From NCBI GenBank assembly GCA_016744795.1, contig JADGDR010000007.1, positions 83,430 to 147,429 of the forward strand: DNA of 64,000 nt, written 5' to 3'. The DNA is from Sulfurospirillum sp. Lineage in GTDB: Bacteria > Campylobacterota > Campylobacteria > Campylobacterales > Sulfurospirillaceae. Positions 44,859 through 54,265 of this stretch are shown here, piece by piece. The notes under the pieces are model-generated. The model was not told the DNA's origin. It saw nothing but the letters and a program-made list of their open reading frames with translations, and ran no database searches. The translations under genes and the position numbers were made by a program. Position 1 is the stretch's first letter. Each line of letters starts with the position of its first letter.

Positions 44859-46034
44859 ATGGACTCTATTTTTGCTAAACGTGTACAGAATGCACCAAGG
44901 TCATTTACAAGAAAAATACTAGACGTTATAGATGCTAAAGATATCATCTCATTTGCAGGTGGACTCCCTGATGAGTCACTTTTTCCTCATGAACTTATCA
45001 AAAAAGAGATGAATCACTCACTTGATACTATGCCAAGAAGCATATACCAATATAGCCAAGCACAAGGGGCAATTCAACTAAGAAGCGAATTAGCCAAAAC
45101 ATATACAAATTCAACTGAAAAGGAAATTCTTATTACGACTGGTTCACAACAAGGCTTAGATATACTTTGCAAAGCTTTTATTGATGAAGGTGATACTATC
45201 GTAGTTGAAGCTCCAAGTTACCTTGCCGCACTTAATCTATTTGCACTTTATAATGCAAATATACAAGAAGTTCCTCTTACATGTAATGGCATAGATACGA
45301 TTCAGCTTGAAATACTTTTCAAAACCAAAAAACCAAAGTTTTTCTATGCAATACCTACTTTCCAAAACCCTACAGGGTGGAGTTGGAAAAAGGAGTGCAA
45401 AGTTGAAGTTGCAAGACTGGCTAAAAAGTATAATGTAATTATTGTTGAAGATAGTCCATACAATGCACTTAAATATGAAGAATCAATTGAGCTAGGTTTT
45501 GAAGAACTTTTACCAAAACTCTCAGTTACTTTGGGAACTTTTTCAAAAACTCTAGTACCCGACTTTAGAATTGGATGGATGAGAGCAGATGAAAAATTTT
45601 TAAAGGTATTTCAAAATATGAAAGAGAATACTGACCTTCAAAGTCCAAAATTCTTTCAATACATCGTAGCTAAAATAATGAAAGATGGAAATTTATCTTT
45701 ACATGTAAAGAGTTTAATAGAGGCATATAGAGTAAAACGAAATGCTATGGCAGAGGCTTTAAAAAAAGAATTTGGCAAAGACATAGAGTATGAAATCCCA
45801 ACTGGAGGCATGTTCTTTTGGATAAAATTTGATGACAAAGTAGATACTATGAAACTTTTTGATATTGCTATAGAACATAAAATTGCCTATGTTCCAGGAA
45901 GTGTTTTCTATAAAGACAACAAAAAAAATTCTTATGTTAGATTAAACTTCACAAATGCAACATTTGAAGATATAAAAATTGGAATAAAAAGGTTAAACCT
46001 AGCTTTAAAAGAGTATAATGCAAAGCATGAATGA
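44859..46034 (+). CDS. PLP-dependent aminotransferase (2-aminoadipate/MocR-like type)
   Basis: A 391-residue fold-type I aminotransferase of the class I/II group most like LysN or the catalytic part of MocR regulators. Marks are ISFAGGLPDESLFP (N-terminal), TGSQQGLDILCKAF, PTFQNPTGWSW and the PLP lysine in LGTFSKTLVPDFRIGW (near 228). No HTH domain is fused. Substrate is probably an aliphatic or aromatic amino acid. Two TACATGTA cores (45278, 45700) encode PLTCNG and SLHVKS; it is the only plus-strand gene carrying them. Confidence 0.87.
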   Translation: MDSIFAKRVQNAPRSFTRKILDVIDAKDIISFAGGLPDESLFPHELIKKEMNHSLDTMPRSIYQYSQAQGAIQLRSELAKTYTNSTEKEILITTGSQQGLDILCKAFIDEGDTIVVEAPSYLAALNLFALYNANIQEVPLTCNGIDTIQLEILFKTKKPKFFYAIPTFQNPTGWSWKKECKVEVARLAKKYNVIIVEDSPYNALKYEESIELGFEELLPKLSVTLGTFSKTLVPDFRIGWMRADEKFLKVFQNMKENTDLQSPKFFQYIVAKIMKDGNLSLHVKSLIEAYRVKRNAMAEALKKEFGKDIEYEIPTGGMFFWIKFDDKVDTMKLFDIAIEHKIAYVPGSVFYKDNKKNSYVRLNFTNATFEDIKIGIKRLNLALKEYNAKHE

Positions 46035-46248
46035 ACATACAAATAACCCTATGCATGGTATAAAACTGCAACAAGTAGTAGAAGATTTAGAAAAACATTT
46101 TGGTTGGGAAGAGTTAGATAAACGCATAAAAATAAACTGTTTTGCTTCCAATCCATCTGTAAAATCTAGCCTAAAGTTTTTAAGACGTACTCCTTGGGCA
46201 AGAGAAAAAGTTGAGAAACTGTGGTTGAGTACTTTTAATATAAAATAG
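46027..46248 (+). CDS. VF530-family DNA-binding protein
   Basis: A small protein of about 73 residues (start at MNEHTNNPMHG preferred; three codons more upstream are possible), overlapping the end of the aminotransferase gene by 8 bases. The stretches HGIKLQQVVEDLEKHFGWEEL and NPSVKSSLKFLRRTPWAREK match the VF530/DUF2132 family, whose members fold as a small helical domain reported to bind DNA. Role in the cell is unknown. Confidence 0.8.
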   Translation: MNEHTNNPMHGIKLQQVVEDLEKHFGWEELDKRIKINCFASNPSVKSSLKFLRRTPWAREKVEKLWLSTFNIK

Positions 46249-46272
46249 TACCCAATCCAAAAATCTATAAGA

Positions 46273-46794
46273 CTATCCTATTTTTAAATCCAGAACTTCA
46301 TTTATATCTTTATATGAGTATTTTTGATATTCACTGTTTTTAGCTATTATTGCCATAACTGCCATACGATCGGCTAATTCATTACCTTCTACTCCAGCAT
46401 GACCTTTGACATGTTTTATGCTTACTCTATCTTTCAACTCTTCAAATAGAAAATGTGCTTTTTTTATAATTTCAAGATTTTTAATCTCTCCACCCTTTTT
46501 TTTCCATCCCTTACTCTTCCAACCATATGCCCAATTAGTAATACAATCAATACTATATTTTGAATCAGAACAAATTTCTATAATAGTTGAACAATTAACA
46601 TTTGAAGCTATCTCAAGTGCTTTATTCAAAGCGTTAAGTTCAGCTGTATTGTTTGTACCTAATTTAGCATACTCTCCATGTATTAGTGTTGGATTTTCAT
46701 TACCTTCATATAGGGCAAGTCCACTACCTGCATTACCTGGGTTACCAGAACATGCTCCATCACAATAGATTTTTAAAAATTCTCTATTTACCAT
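46273..46794 (-). CDS. rnhA: Ribonuclease HI
   Basis: RNase HI removes RNA from RNA-DNA hybrids. In 173 residues it keeps the catalytic carboxylates: Asp in KIYCDGACSGNPGNAG (about 9-24), Glu in TNNTAELNALNKALE, Asp in ICSDSKYSID, and the late Asp in HAGVEGNELADRMA. The basic handle region WKSKGWKKKGG is present. It starts 1 base after the end of the small membrane-anchored gene upstream. Confidence 0.93.
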   Translation of the reverse strand: MVNREFLKIYCDGACSGNPGNAGSGLALYEGNENPTLIHGEYAKLGTNNTAELNALNKALEIASNVNCSTIIEICSDSKYSIDCITNWAYGWKSKGWKKKGGEIKNLEIIKKAHFLFEELKDRVSIKHVKGHAGVEGNELADRMAVMAIIAKNSEYQKYSYKDINEVLDLKIG

Positions 46795-46795
46795 A

Positions 46796-47083
46796 TTAAC
46801 CTCTTATTTTATAATTTACTAGTTTTTGTATTAACGTTCTTACTTCATCTTCATCAAAAAATAGATTTCTGCTAAGTTCTTCAGCAAAAACTTTTAAAAG
46901 TGCTGTCTTTTTTTCCAAAAACAGGCTCTTGCTTTCCATATACTTTATTAATTCATTATCCATTTTTAATTTATATGATGCCAAAATCTCAGCTTGTTTT
47001 TGTTCTTTTGTTTTTACTTTTTTATCTGGTCTAAAAAGCAAATAGAAAAATCCAAGAACAATAATTACTATAATATATTCCAA
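46796..47083 (-). CDS. Hypothetical protein with one membrane anchor
   Basis: A 95-residue protein with an N-terminal hydrophobic segment (EYIIVIIVLGFFYLLF, residues 2-17), then a charged, probably helical cytoplasmic part rich in Lys and Glu. No family is recognised. It lies directly before rnhA on the same strand, so the two are probably one transcript. Confidence 0.6.
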   Translation of the reverse strand: MEYIIVIIVLGFFYLLFRPDKKVKTKEQKQAEILASYKLKMDNELIKYMESKSLFLEKKTALLKVFAEELSRNLFFDEDEVRTLIQKLVNYKIRG

Positions 47084-47302
47084 AAAATTTCCTTTTTAAG
47101 TAAGTTATATTGCAACATTTTGTGTAGAATTGTTACTAATTGTAAAAAGAGTATATTTAATTTTTATTTCAAAAGAACTTTAAAACCTCCTATTTTTAGA
47201 GATTTTGTCCAATTTTTGAATATTTTGCTCTTTTTACTGCAAGGTTCGTGCTAGACTTCAGTGTTAGGATTATTTGATACAAAATTACTTAAGGAGTAAA
47301 GT

Positions 47303-48307
47303 ATGAAAAAAACTGATTTACTAGGAAAATCGGCAAAAATGCTAGGTGGAATAGTTTTAGCGTGTGGAATGCTAATGAGCTCAAGTCTTGCAAAAGGCAA
47401 TTATCCTTCTAAACCAATCAACCTTGTTGTGGGATTTGGAATAGGTGGTAGTGCTGATAGAATGTCACGCTCTATGTCTTCTTTTCTTTCTGATACACTT
47501 GATGAAAGAGTTAAAGTTATAAATAAAAAAGGTGCTGGAACTCAAATTGCAGCTAATTATGTTTTAAAAAAACCAGCAGATGGTTATACAATTTTTGGTT
47601 CTACTTTTACCCCATACTTAGCAAACACTATACTTACAGGTGGAGCTAAATATAAAATTGATGATTTTGATTACATAAATATTCAATGGTATGATTATGA
47701 ACTTGTTGCTGTAAACAAAAAAACTGGTTATAAATCTTTAGTTGAAGTACTAAATGACATTAAAAACCACCCTAAAAAAGTAAAAGCTGCGGTTGTTCAA
47801 GGTTCAAGTGGTCATCTTTTGATTAAAATGATGCTTGAAAAATATAATATTCCTTTCAAAAACTTAAATCTTGTTACTTACAACAGTGGAGGAAAAGCTC
47901 GTTCTGCTGTAGCAGGTGGTCAAGTTGACTTAATTGCTATTAGTGCAGAAGGAAGTGAAAGTATTCGTGAATTTTTAACTCCTCTTGCTATCTTTAAAGA
48001 ACAAAGACATCCAAAATGGGATATTCCAACAGTAAATGAATCACTTAAAGAGATAAATATCACTCTTCCTATGTTTAGTGGGTCAATGAGAGGTTTTGCT
48101 GTAAATGCAAAATTAAAAAAACAATACCCTGAAAGATACAATAAACTTGTTGAAGCTGTAAAAAGTACTTTAGCAAAAAAATCTGTTCAAAAATTTCTAA
48201 AGAAAAGTCAAATTGGTGGAACATGGTCTGGTCCTGAAAAATCAAATGCTCTTTTAAAAGAATCTTTTGAAGTTTATAAAAAATACGGTTATTTACTAAA
48301 AAAATAA
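47303..48307 (+). CDS. tctC: Tripartite tricarboxylate transporter substrate-binding protein
   Basis: The periplasmic receptor (Bug/TctC family) of a tripartite tricarboxylate transporter, 334 residues. A signal peptide (about 1-31) precedes YPSKPINLVVGFGIGGSADR, the family N-terminal motif whose loop contacts the carboxylate. GAGTQIAANYVLKKPADGYT is the second ligand-binding loop. Citrate is the likeliest ligand given the citrate lyase genes nearby, although Bug proteins bind many carboxylates. First gene of tctC-tctB-tctA. Shine-Dalgarno AAGGAG precedes it. Confidence 0.9.
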   Translation: MKKTDLLGKSAKMLGGIVLACGMLMSSSLAKGNYPSKPINLVVGFGIGGSADRMSRSMSSFLSDTLDERVKVINKKGAGTQIAANYVLKKPADGYTIFGSTFTPYLANTILTGGAKYKIDDFDYINIQWYDYELVAVNKKTGYKSLVEVLNDIKNHPKKVKAAVVQGSSGHLLIKMMLEKYNIPFKNLNLVTYNSGGKARSAVAGGQVDLIAISAEGSESIREFLTPLAIFKEQRHPKWDIPTVNESLKEINITLPMFSGSMRGFAVNAKLKKQYPERYNKLVEAVKSTLAKKSVQKFLKKSQIGGTWSGPEKSNALLKESFEVYKKYGYLLKK

Positions 48308-48328
48308 TCATTTTAAAAAGGAAATTTC

Positions 48329-48787
48329 ATGAGAGAATTGAATTTAGAAAGACGAATTGATTTTATTTTACTTTTAGCTATAGTCTTGTTTATTACTTGG
48401 TATGCATATGATGCCTATTCGGCTCTTGCAAGTACAGAAAATATGATTTTTATTGCTCCAATAGCAGGAGTGACTTTAATCTTGTGTTTATTGGAACTTT
48501 ACAACCAATTAAAAACTAAAGACAAAGAAGAAGGGACAGTAAAAGACAAGTTTAAAGATATCATTCCTGCTATTTTTATTTTTACAGGATATATTCTCTC
48601 TTTGGAATTTCTAGGATTTGATATTGGAACAATACTTTTCGTAGCCATATTTCTAAAGGTTCATGGAGAGAAGAAATGGAAAAATATCGTTTTCTACAGT
48701 CTGTTGTTTGGTATTTTAGTACCTTTATTTTTCTCTTCAATGTTGCCATACCCTATGCCAATGTTGATTTTACCAACTGATTATTAG
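48329..48787 (+). CDS. tctB: Tripartite tricarboxylate transporter small membrane protein
   Basis: A 152-residue protein with four hydrophobic segments (about 12-27, 37-54, 71-92 and 108-140), fitting the poorly conserved TctB family. Identification rests on position between tctC and tctA as well as topology (LEFLGFDIGTILFVAIFL is typical). It supports the large permease subunit. Confidence 0.85.
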   Translation: MRELNLERRIDFILLLAIVLFITWYAYDAYSALASTENMIFIAPIAGVTLILCLLELYNQLKTKDKEEGTVKDKFKDIIPAIFIFTGYILSLEFLGFDIGTILFVAIFLKVHGEKKWKNIVFYSLLFGILVPLFFSSMLPYPMPMLILPTDY

Positions 48788-48795
48788 GAAAAAAA

Positions 48796-50307
48796 ATGAA
48801 CCCTTTAGATTTGATTGACATAAGTGCTGCAACTGATGCTTTAACGCTTTTGTTTTCAGAACCTCAATACTGGCTAGTCGTTTTTCCTGGTATTTTGATT
48901 GGACTTATATTTGGAGCAACCCCAGGGTTGCAAATTTCAATGGCAATGGCAATTTTTATGCCAATGACATTGTATATGGATTTTCTTCAAGCGATGCTGT
49001 TTTTAACAGCTATTTTTACAGGAGGCTCATTTGGTGGAGGGGTCCCTGCCATTCTTATGAATATACCAGGAACCTCCTCTTGTATAGCGACTGCTTTTGA
49101 TGGTTATCCTATGTCAAAACAAGGTAAACATAATGAAGCTCTAGGAATTGCTCTTGGAGCTTCTACTTTTGGTGTTTTTGTAGGTTACATAATACTATTT
49201 TTTCTTATTAAACCAATTTCAATTATGGTTTTAAAAATAGGTCCTGCTGAAATGTTTATGGTTATACTTTGGGGAATTACACTCATTGCAAGCTTAAAAG
49301 GCACACATGTGTTAAAAGGATTAATCGCAGGTTTTGTTGGATTACTTATTGGAACTATTGGTTTTAATGAAGAAGGAACACTAAGAGGAACTCTAGGAAA
49401 TGAGTATCTTCTTGATGGTGTTCCTGTAATTCCTGCGATGATGGGTATGTTTGCAGCTTCTGAGCTTTTCAGACTTGTTAAGGTTAGTTACCTTGTAGAA
49501 GATGAAACATTAAGAAAAGTTAAACTAGGCAAAATTATGAGGGGATTTAGAAGTGTTTTTAAACACCCTTTAATTTTATTTAGAGGAAGTATAATTGGTA
49601 TTTTTATTGGAGCAGTGCCAGGTGTTGGCTCATCTGTTTCAAACCTTATATCATATATGGAAACAAAACGTGGAGATAAAGACCCTGATAGTTACGGAAA
49701 AGGAAATCCAAAAGGCATAATTGCTTCTGAATCAGCGAACAGTACATCTGAAGCTGGCTCAATGGCAACTCTTCTTGCTCTTGGAATTCCAGGTGGTGGT
49801 GCAACTGCTGTTATGTTAGCCGCTTTTGCTATGCATAACATTACAGGTGGCCCACAATTTATTCGTGAACAAACTGATATTGTATATGCAATTATTTTTG
49901 CAAACTTTGGACAAGTATTTTTATTGATTATACTTGGACTTCTATGTATTCCATTATTGGCTTCTGTTGTAAAAATCAAAATGACTTACCTAATACCTTC
50001 AGTATTAGCTTTAGCAACCTTAGGTTCATTTGGTTTAACAGGAAATATTTCTGGACCAATTACTGTTTTAGTTTTTGCAATACTTGGTTGGTTTTTTAGA
50101 AGATATGAATACTCAGTACCAGGAGCAGTTATTGGAATGCTTCTTGGACGTATGGCTGAGAGTTCACTTCTTCATTCATACCAAATAAGTGGAGGAGAAA
50201 TGTCTTACATGTTAGAACGCCCTATTGCCTTAGGTATTCTATGTTTAATGTTACTTTCTCTTTTTGGGAAAACACTTATTCAAAAATTCAAAGCAACTCG
50301 TAATTAA
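48796..50307 (+). CDS. tctA: Tripartite tricarboxylate transporter large permease
   Basis: The main permease, 503 residues with about 11-12 membrane segments. Family signatures: GLIFGATPGLQISMAMAIF, GGSFGGGVPAILMNIPGTSS and, in the second half, IASESANSTSEAGSMATLLALGIPGGG. It begins 8 bases after tctB. Together with TctC and TctB it should drive Na+-coupled uptake of a tricarboxylate. Confidence 0.94.
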   Translation: MNPLDLIDISAATDALTLLFSEPQYWLVVFPGILIGLIFGATPGLQISMAMAIFMPMTLYMDFLQAMLFLTAIFTGGSFGGGVPAILMNIPGTSSCIATAFDGYPMSKQGKHNEALGIALGASTFGVFVGYIILFFLIKPISIMVLKIGPAEMFMVILWGITLIASLKGTHVLKGLIAGFVGLLIGTIGFNEEGTLRGTLGNEYLLDGVPVIPAMMGMFAASELFRLVKVSYLVEDETLRKVKLGKIMRGFRSVFKHPLILFRGSIIGIFIGAVPGVGSSVSNLISYMETKRGDKDPDSYGKGNPKGIIASESANSTSEAGSMATLLALGIPGGGATAVMLAAFAMHNITGGPQFIREQTDIVYAIIFANFGQVFLLIILGLLCIPLLASVVKIKMTYLIPSVLALATLGSFGLTGNISGPITVLVFAILGWFFRRYEYSVPGAVIGMLLGRMAESSLLHSYQISGGEMSYMLERPIALGILCLMLLSLFGKTLIQKFKATRN

Positions 50308-50358
50308 AATAATAATAAAATAGAGAAGATATATCTTCTCTATTTTTAAGGAACTTTA

Positions 50359-51420
50359 TTGTTTAAAAATTTTATTCCTCTTTTGCAAGTACTACTTTCT
50401 CTTTTCATTGGACTATTTGGTTCTATACTTTTTATATACTTAAAACTACCACTGCCTTGGCTACTTGGATCTATAGCAACTATGGCAGTAGCTTCTAGAC
50501 TACCTTTTTTACCAATAAAAAGTCCAAAGATATTATCTCCTCCGGCAAGAACTATTTTAGGTCTTATGATAGGAAGTGCTTTTACTCCTGCTATGCTTGG
50601 ATACATTGGTAATTTTATCACGAGTTTAGTCATGATTATACCTTTTGTATTTATGATTGCAGTTTGCGGAGTTTATTACTATTGGAAAATTTTAGGTCAC
50701 GATAAAATGACAGCTTATTTTAGTGCAATGCCCGGTGGACTTTTAGAAATGGTTGCCATTGGAGAATCTATGGGAGCAAATATATATAAAATTACTCTTT
50801 TTCAATCAACAAGATTACTTCTAATTGTCTTTAGTCTACCATTCATACTGCAAATTGTTGGAGGAATAAGTTTAAGTGGAAACAAAATCGTTACAACACC
50901 TATAAAAAATCTGCTTATCTCAGATATGTTTGTCTTGGTAGGATTGGGAATAATTGGAGTTTATTTAGCAAAAAAATTAAAAATTTCTGCTCCTTTTATA
51001 ATTGGTCCAATGATTGTAAGTATGATTGCTCATATAAGTGGATGGGTAACATCACACCCTCCTGATGAAATTATAAAACTTGTCCAAGTTATTCTTGGAA
51101 CATCTATAGGTTTTGTTTTTAAAGGTGTACCAATAAAAGAGATATTAATAACAATTTTAAGTACACTAGGATATTTTTTAATTCTTATAGTTGTATGTTC
51201 TTTTTTTGTATTTATTGTCTACTCGATTACAGATTTTGACTTATTATCCATACTTTTAGCCTTTTCACCAGGGGGACAAGCGGAGATAAACCTAATAGCT
51301 ATAATTGTTTCAGTAAACTTGCCATATGTTGCGTTGCACCATGTACTTAGATTATTTTTAGTCATGGGTATAGCCCCACTGTTTGCCAAAAAGTTTAGAG
51401 AGACTGAAAAGTCACAGTAA
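50359..51420 (+). CDS. AbrB-like (PF05145-type) membrane protein
   Basis: A 353-residue protein with a duplicated hydrophobic domain; each half carries a conserved LPWLLGSIATMAVASR or SAPFIIGPMIVSMIAH block and SPGGQAEI-like sequence (AMPGGLLEMVAIGE, FSPGGQAEINLIA). These mark the AbrB/ammonia-monooxygenase-like membrane family, often seen beside tripartite carboxylate transporters. The start is TTG (50359-50361) with AAGGAA upstream. It probably extends the tct operon. Its end overlaps the facing histidine kinase gene by 26 bases. Confidence 0.82.
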   Translation: MFKNFIPLLQVLLSLFIGLFGSILFIYLKLPLPWLLGSIATMAVASRLPFLPIKSPKILSPPARTILGLMIGSAFTPAMLGYIGNFITSLVMIIPFVFMIAVCGVYYYWKILGHDKMTAYFSAMPGGLLEMVAIGESMGANIYKITLFQSTRLLLIVFSLPFILQIVGGISLSGNKIVTTPIKNLLISDMFVLVGLGIIGVYLAKKLKISAPFIIGPMIVSMIAHISGWVTSHPPDEIIKLVQVILGTSIGFVFKGVPIKEILITILSTLGYFLILIVVCSFFVFIVYSITDFDLLSILLAFSPGGQAEINLIAIIVSVNLPYVALHHVLRLFLVMGIAPLFAKKFRETEKSQ

Positions 51421-52762
51421 CTTTTAAACCATGTGGTTTTTTATTCTTTATATTTACTGTGCCATTATGAAGTTCTGCTATTTGTTTTACAATTCCCAGT
51501 CCTAAACCACTTCCTTGTTTTCTTCTATCAAGACGAAAAAATCTATTATATATATTTTTTAAATGCTCTTTGGGGATTCCATAACCTTCATCTTCAACAC
51601 TTAAAAATATATGATTTTCTTTTGATTTTAAAGACATAATAATTGTCCCCATAGGATTTTTATCTTCATCAATCGCATAGTTTATTGCATTATCTATTAG
51701 ATTATTTAGTAAACTTTCTATTACAATATGTTCACCATTTATACATAAACCAACTTCACATTCAAAAGCAAATTCAAATCCACTCTCATAAATAAACGGT
51801 ACTTTTGCCTTTGCAAATTTTTCACAAAGTTCTGTCAAATCTATAGGCTTAAACCAAGTTCTATCAAAAGCATCAGGATTTGTTTTTGCAGAGAGTAAAA
51901 GTTGTTGAGTGGTATGTGTCATACCATCTATTATTTCCAAGTATTGTTCTTTTTTTATGCTATTTTTCAATACTTCATCAGTCTCTATCAATACTTTTAA
52001 TTCAGCTAAAGGTGTTCTTAGTTGATGAGAAACATCAGCATTAAAATGCTCTACATGTAAAAAATTTTTTTTGAGTTTTAAGAAGAGATTATTTATACTT
52101 TTTACAAGAGAATCAACCTCTATTGGCACATTCTCATTTATGGGAGTTAAATCATGCATATCTCTTTTTGTTATTGAATAATGTAAATTTACAAGAGGTT
52201 CTATCCCTTTTTTTACCGAAAACAGTGAGGCTATTATGGTTATAAAAACTATTAAACAAGTTATGCTAATAGTAATCAACAAAATTGTAATTACTAAATC
52301 TTTTCTATCTTCAAAAGTTTCAGCAACCATAATATTTGCTCTATAAATTGTGCCATTTCGATACATCTCGTGCTTAACATAAAGTACTCTTATCTCTTGA
52401 TTAGCATAAGAGGCATTGTAAAAATTTGTTTTTTTATGATTTTTGATTTTAGGTTTTGGGATATTGGCGTGTCCAACAATCAAGTTATTATTCTCATCTT
52501 CTACACTATAAAAAACACTACCTTCTCCTAAGCTTGTTTGAATATCGATTCTAAAATGAGGAAGACTAAACTTTAAAACTCCTCCTCTTACATAAAGTCT
52601 ATCTTCAATATTTTTTGAAGCTATTAATAAGGCATTATCAAAATGCTGATTAACGTTTCTACTTAACAATATAAAAATAATTACAAAAACCAAGGTAATA
52701 ACTAAACCAAGAGGAATTGTAAGCCAAGTTAAAAGTCTTGAGTGAATTGATTTTATTTTCAT
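51395..52762 (-). CDS. tctE: Sensor histidine kinase, TctE-like
   Basis: A 455-residue membrane kinase. Membrane segment 1 (about 12-33) and segment 2 (about 155-180) enclose a ~120-residue periplasmic sensor. HAMP follows, then the His box NADVSHQLRTPLAEL (His near 244), N box LLNNLIDNAINYA, and G boxes VEDEGYGIP and GSGLGLGIVK. The TctE name rests on architecture and position between the tct and cit genes. It probably senses extracellular citrate. One TACATGTA (52052) encodes FLHVEH just before the His box. Confidence 0.85.
   Translation of the reverse strand: MKIKSIHSRLLTWLTIPLGLVITLVFVIIFILLSRNVNQHFDNALLIASKNIEDRLYVRGGVLKFSLPHFRIDIQTSLGEGSVFYSVEDENNNLIVGHANIPKPKIKNHKKTNFYNASYANQEIRVLYVKHEMYRNGTIYRANIMVAETFEDRKDLVITILLITISITCLIVFITIIASLFSVKKGIEPLVNLHYSITKRDMHDLTPINENVPIEVDSLVKSINNLFLKLKKNFLHVEHFNADVSHQLRTPLAELKVLIETDEVLKNSIKKEQYLEIIDGMTHTTQQLLLSAKTNPDAFDRTWFKPIDLTELCEKFAKAKVPFIYESGFEFAFECEVGLCINGEHIVIESLLNNLIDNAINYAIDEDKNPMGTIIMSLKSKENHIFLSVEDEGYGIPKEHLKNIYNRFFRLDRRKQGSGLGLGIVKQIAELHNGTVNIKNKKPHGLKVTVTFQSL
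51426..51442 (+). terminator. Intrinsic terminator of the tct operon, inside the kinase coding end
   Basis: AAACC-ATGT-GGTTT stem-loop followed by TTTATTCTTTATATTT on the plus strand, just past the AbrB-like stop (51420), within the last codons of the facing kinase gene. Confidence 0.65.
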
Positions 52763-53427
52763 TAGACTTTTGTATTTAATATATAACCAAGTCCACGAAC
52801 AGTTTTTAAAGATACATCATTCCCTAGTTTTTTACGCAGTCTTGAAATATAAGTCTCAATTGCAGTTGAAGTCATATCATCATCAAAAGATGCAATATGA
52901 TCAACTATATTAGATTTACTCACCACAGTATCGGCATTAGATAAGAGATACTCAAAAACACTAAGTTCTCGATGGCTTAACTCTATTCTTTTCCCATCCC
53001 TTGCTAATGTTCTTGTAGAACTATCAAACTCAAGGGAATTTAGTGTAATAAAAGACTGCCCATCTTGAGATGAACGCCTCAAAAGTGCACTTACCCTAGC
53101 AACTACCTCATCTAAATCAAATGGTTTGCAAAGATAATCATCAGCCCCACTCTCTAAACCTAAAATCTTTTGATCTAATTTATCTCGAGCAGAAATTATA
53201 AGAACTGGGATTTTATTTTGTTGATTTCTTAGATTTTTTAATATATCCATACCATCAATATTAGGAAGCCCTAAATCTAAAATAAGTAAATCATATTGTT
53301 GGTATTTTAATACACTATTTCCGTCTTCACCATCGTGAAAAAGATCAACTGCGTAACCTATGCCAACTAATTTATCATATAATCCTTGTGCTAGAGTTGG
53401 ATTATCTTCCAATATTAAAATTCTCAA
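52762..53427 (-). CDS. tctD: OmpR-family response regulator, TctD-like
   Basis: A 221-residue response regulator with a receiver domain (phospho-acceptor Asp51 in LLILDLGLPNIDG, acidic pair ED at 7-8, Lys in YLCKPFDLDE) and a C-terminal winged helix (SHRELSVFEYLL, SAIETYISRLRKKLG-like). It shares one base with the kinase gene. By position it should control tctCBA, citCDEFXG or both. The inverted repeat at the citC promoter is one possible target. Confidence 0.88.
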   Translation of the reverse strand: MRILILEDNPTLAQGLYDKLVGIGYAVDLFHDGEDGNSVLKYQQYDLLILDLGLPNIDGMDILKNLRNQQNKIPVLIISARDKLDQKILGLESGADDYLCKPFDLDEVVARVSALLRRSSQDGQSFITLNSLEFDSSTRTLARDGKRIELSHRELSVFEYLLSNADTVVSKSNIVDHIASFDDDMTSTAIETYISRLRKKLGNDVSLKTVRGLGYILNTKV

Positions 53428-53485
53428 TTAATTCCCTTATAAAACAATAATATATTATATCATAGCCTAAAGATTTTAGAGTAAA

Positions 53486-54265
53486 TTACAACTTAGATAT
53501 AAACCAAGTAAGACCCAATAAATCAGCACTGCCTCCTGCTGATAAGTTTCTTTTTATTAACACTTCGTCTAATATTTTTAAATTTTCATCTAAGTTATCT
53601 ATGCCCTTTACATGTAGAAGTTTTTTTGCTTCATTTTGTACAAAACTTAAACCTTCTACTCCTCCTCTTGCAAAAAGATTACTATCAGAAGTAATACTCA
53701 TAAGCAAAAGTAGTGTAAGTTTAAGAGCTACCTCTTCTCCATATAAATTCTCATTTTTCTTGTAAAAAGGTAGGGAAATATTAAAAATAGAAGGATAACC
53801 ATTTAAAGCTTCTCCTCTTATCCCTGTAGAGTTTGTCTCTTTATAAAACTTCTCACCATTAGTCTTTACATGTAAGGATTTTTCTAAGTCATTTTTTACT
53901 AAATCTTTACAAATAAATTTTATCTCATCTTGTAAGTTATTTAGACAACTCGTTCCTACACTTCCTATTGCTCCACAAATAACTGCAAGTGAAAAAATCA
54001 TACCCTTATGTGTATTGATTCCTTTTGTTGCTCTAAACATCTGTTCTTCACACTCAATTCCAATTTGTCTCAAACGCTCAAAAGAGTTACCACACTTAAT
54101 AAATTCACCTATAAAAGGTTTAATTGCATTTGCACTAGCATAAAAAGTATCTATATTCATATCTTTGTGACTACCATTATTTGCACAATCTACAAGCCCA
54201 GGTTTGGGAGTGAGTTCTACCTCTTTTATAAGTGCTTTATATGCTAGATTTGTAATCATCAACAT
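53486..54265 (-). CDS. citG: Triphosphoribosyl-dephospho-CoA synthase
   Basis: CitG joins ATP and dephospho-CoA to make the precursor of the citrate lyase prosthetic group. The 259 residues carry ELTPKPGLVDCANNGSHKDM (about 17-36), the IGIECE...NTHKGMIFSL region (about 84-95) and the C-terminal SAGGSADLLGLTWF, all family marks. It overlaps citX by 29 bases and is last in the cit operon. Two TACATGTA cores (53609, 53867) encode LLHVKG and SLHVKT. Confidence 0.9.
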   Translation of the reverse strand: MLMITNLAYKALIKEVELTPKPGLVDCANNGSHKDMNIDTFYASANAIKPFIGEFIKCGNSFERLRQIGIECEEQMFRATKGINTHKGMIFSLAVICGAIGSVGTSCLNNLQDEIKFICKDLVKNDLEKSLHVKTNGEKFYKETNSTGIRGEALNGYPSIFNISLPFYKKNENLYGEEVALKLTLLLLMSITSDSNLFARGGVEGLSFVQNEAKKLLHVKGIDNLDENLKILDEVLIKRNLSAGGSADLLGLTWFISKL

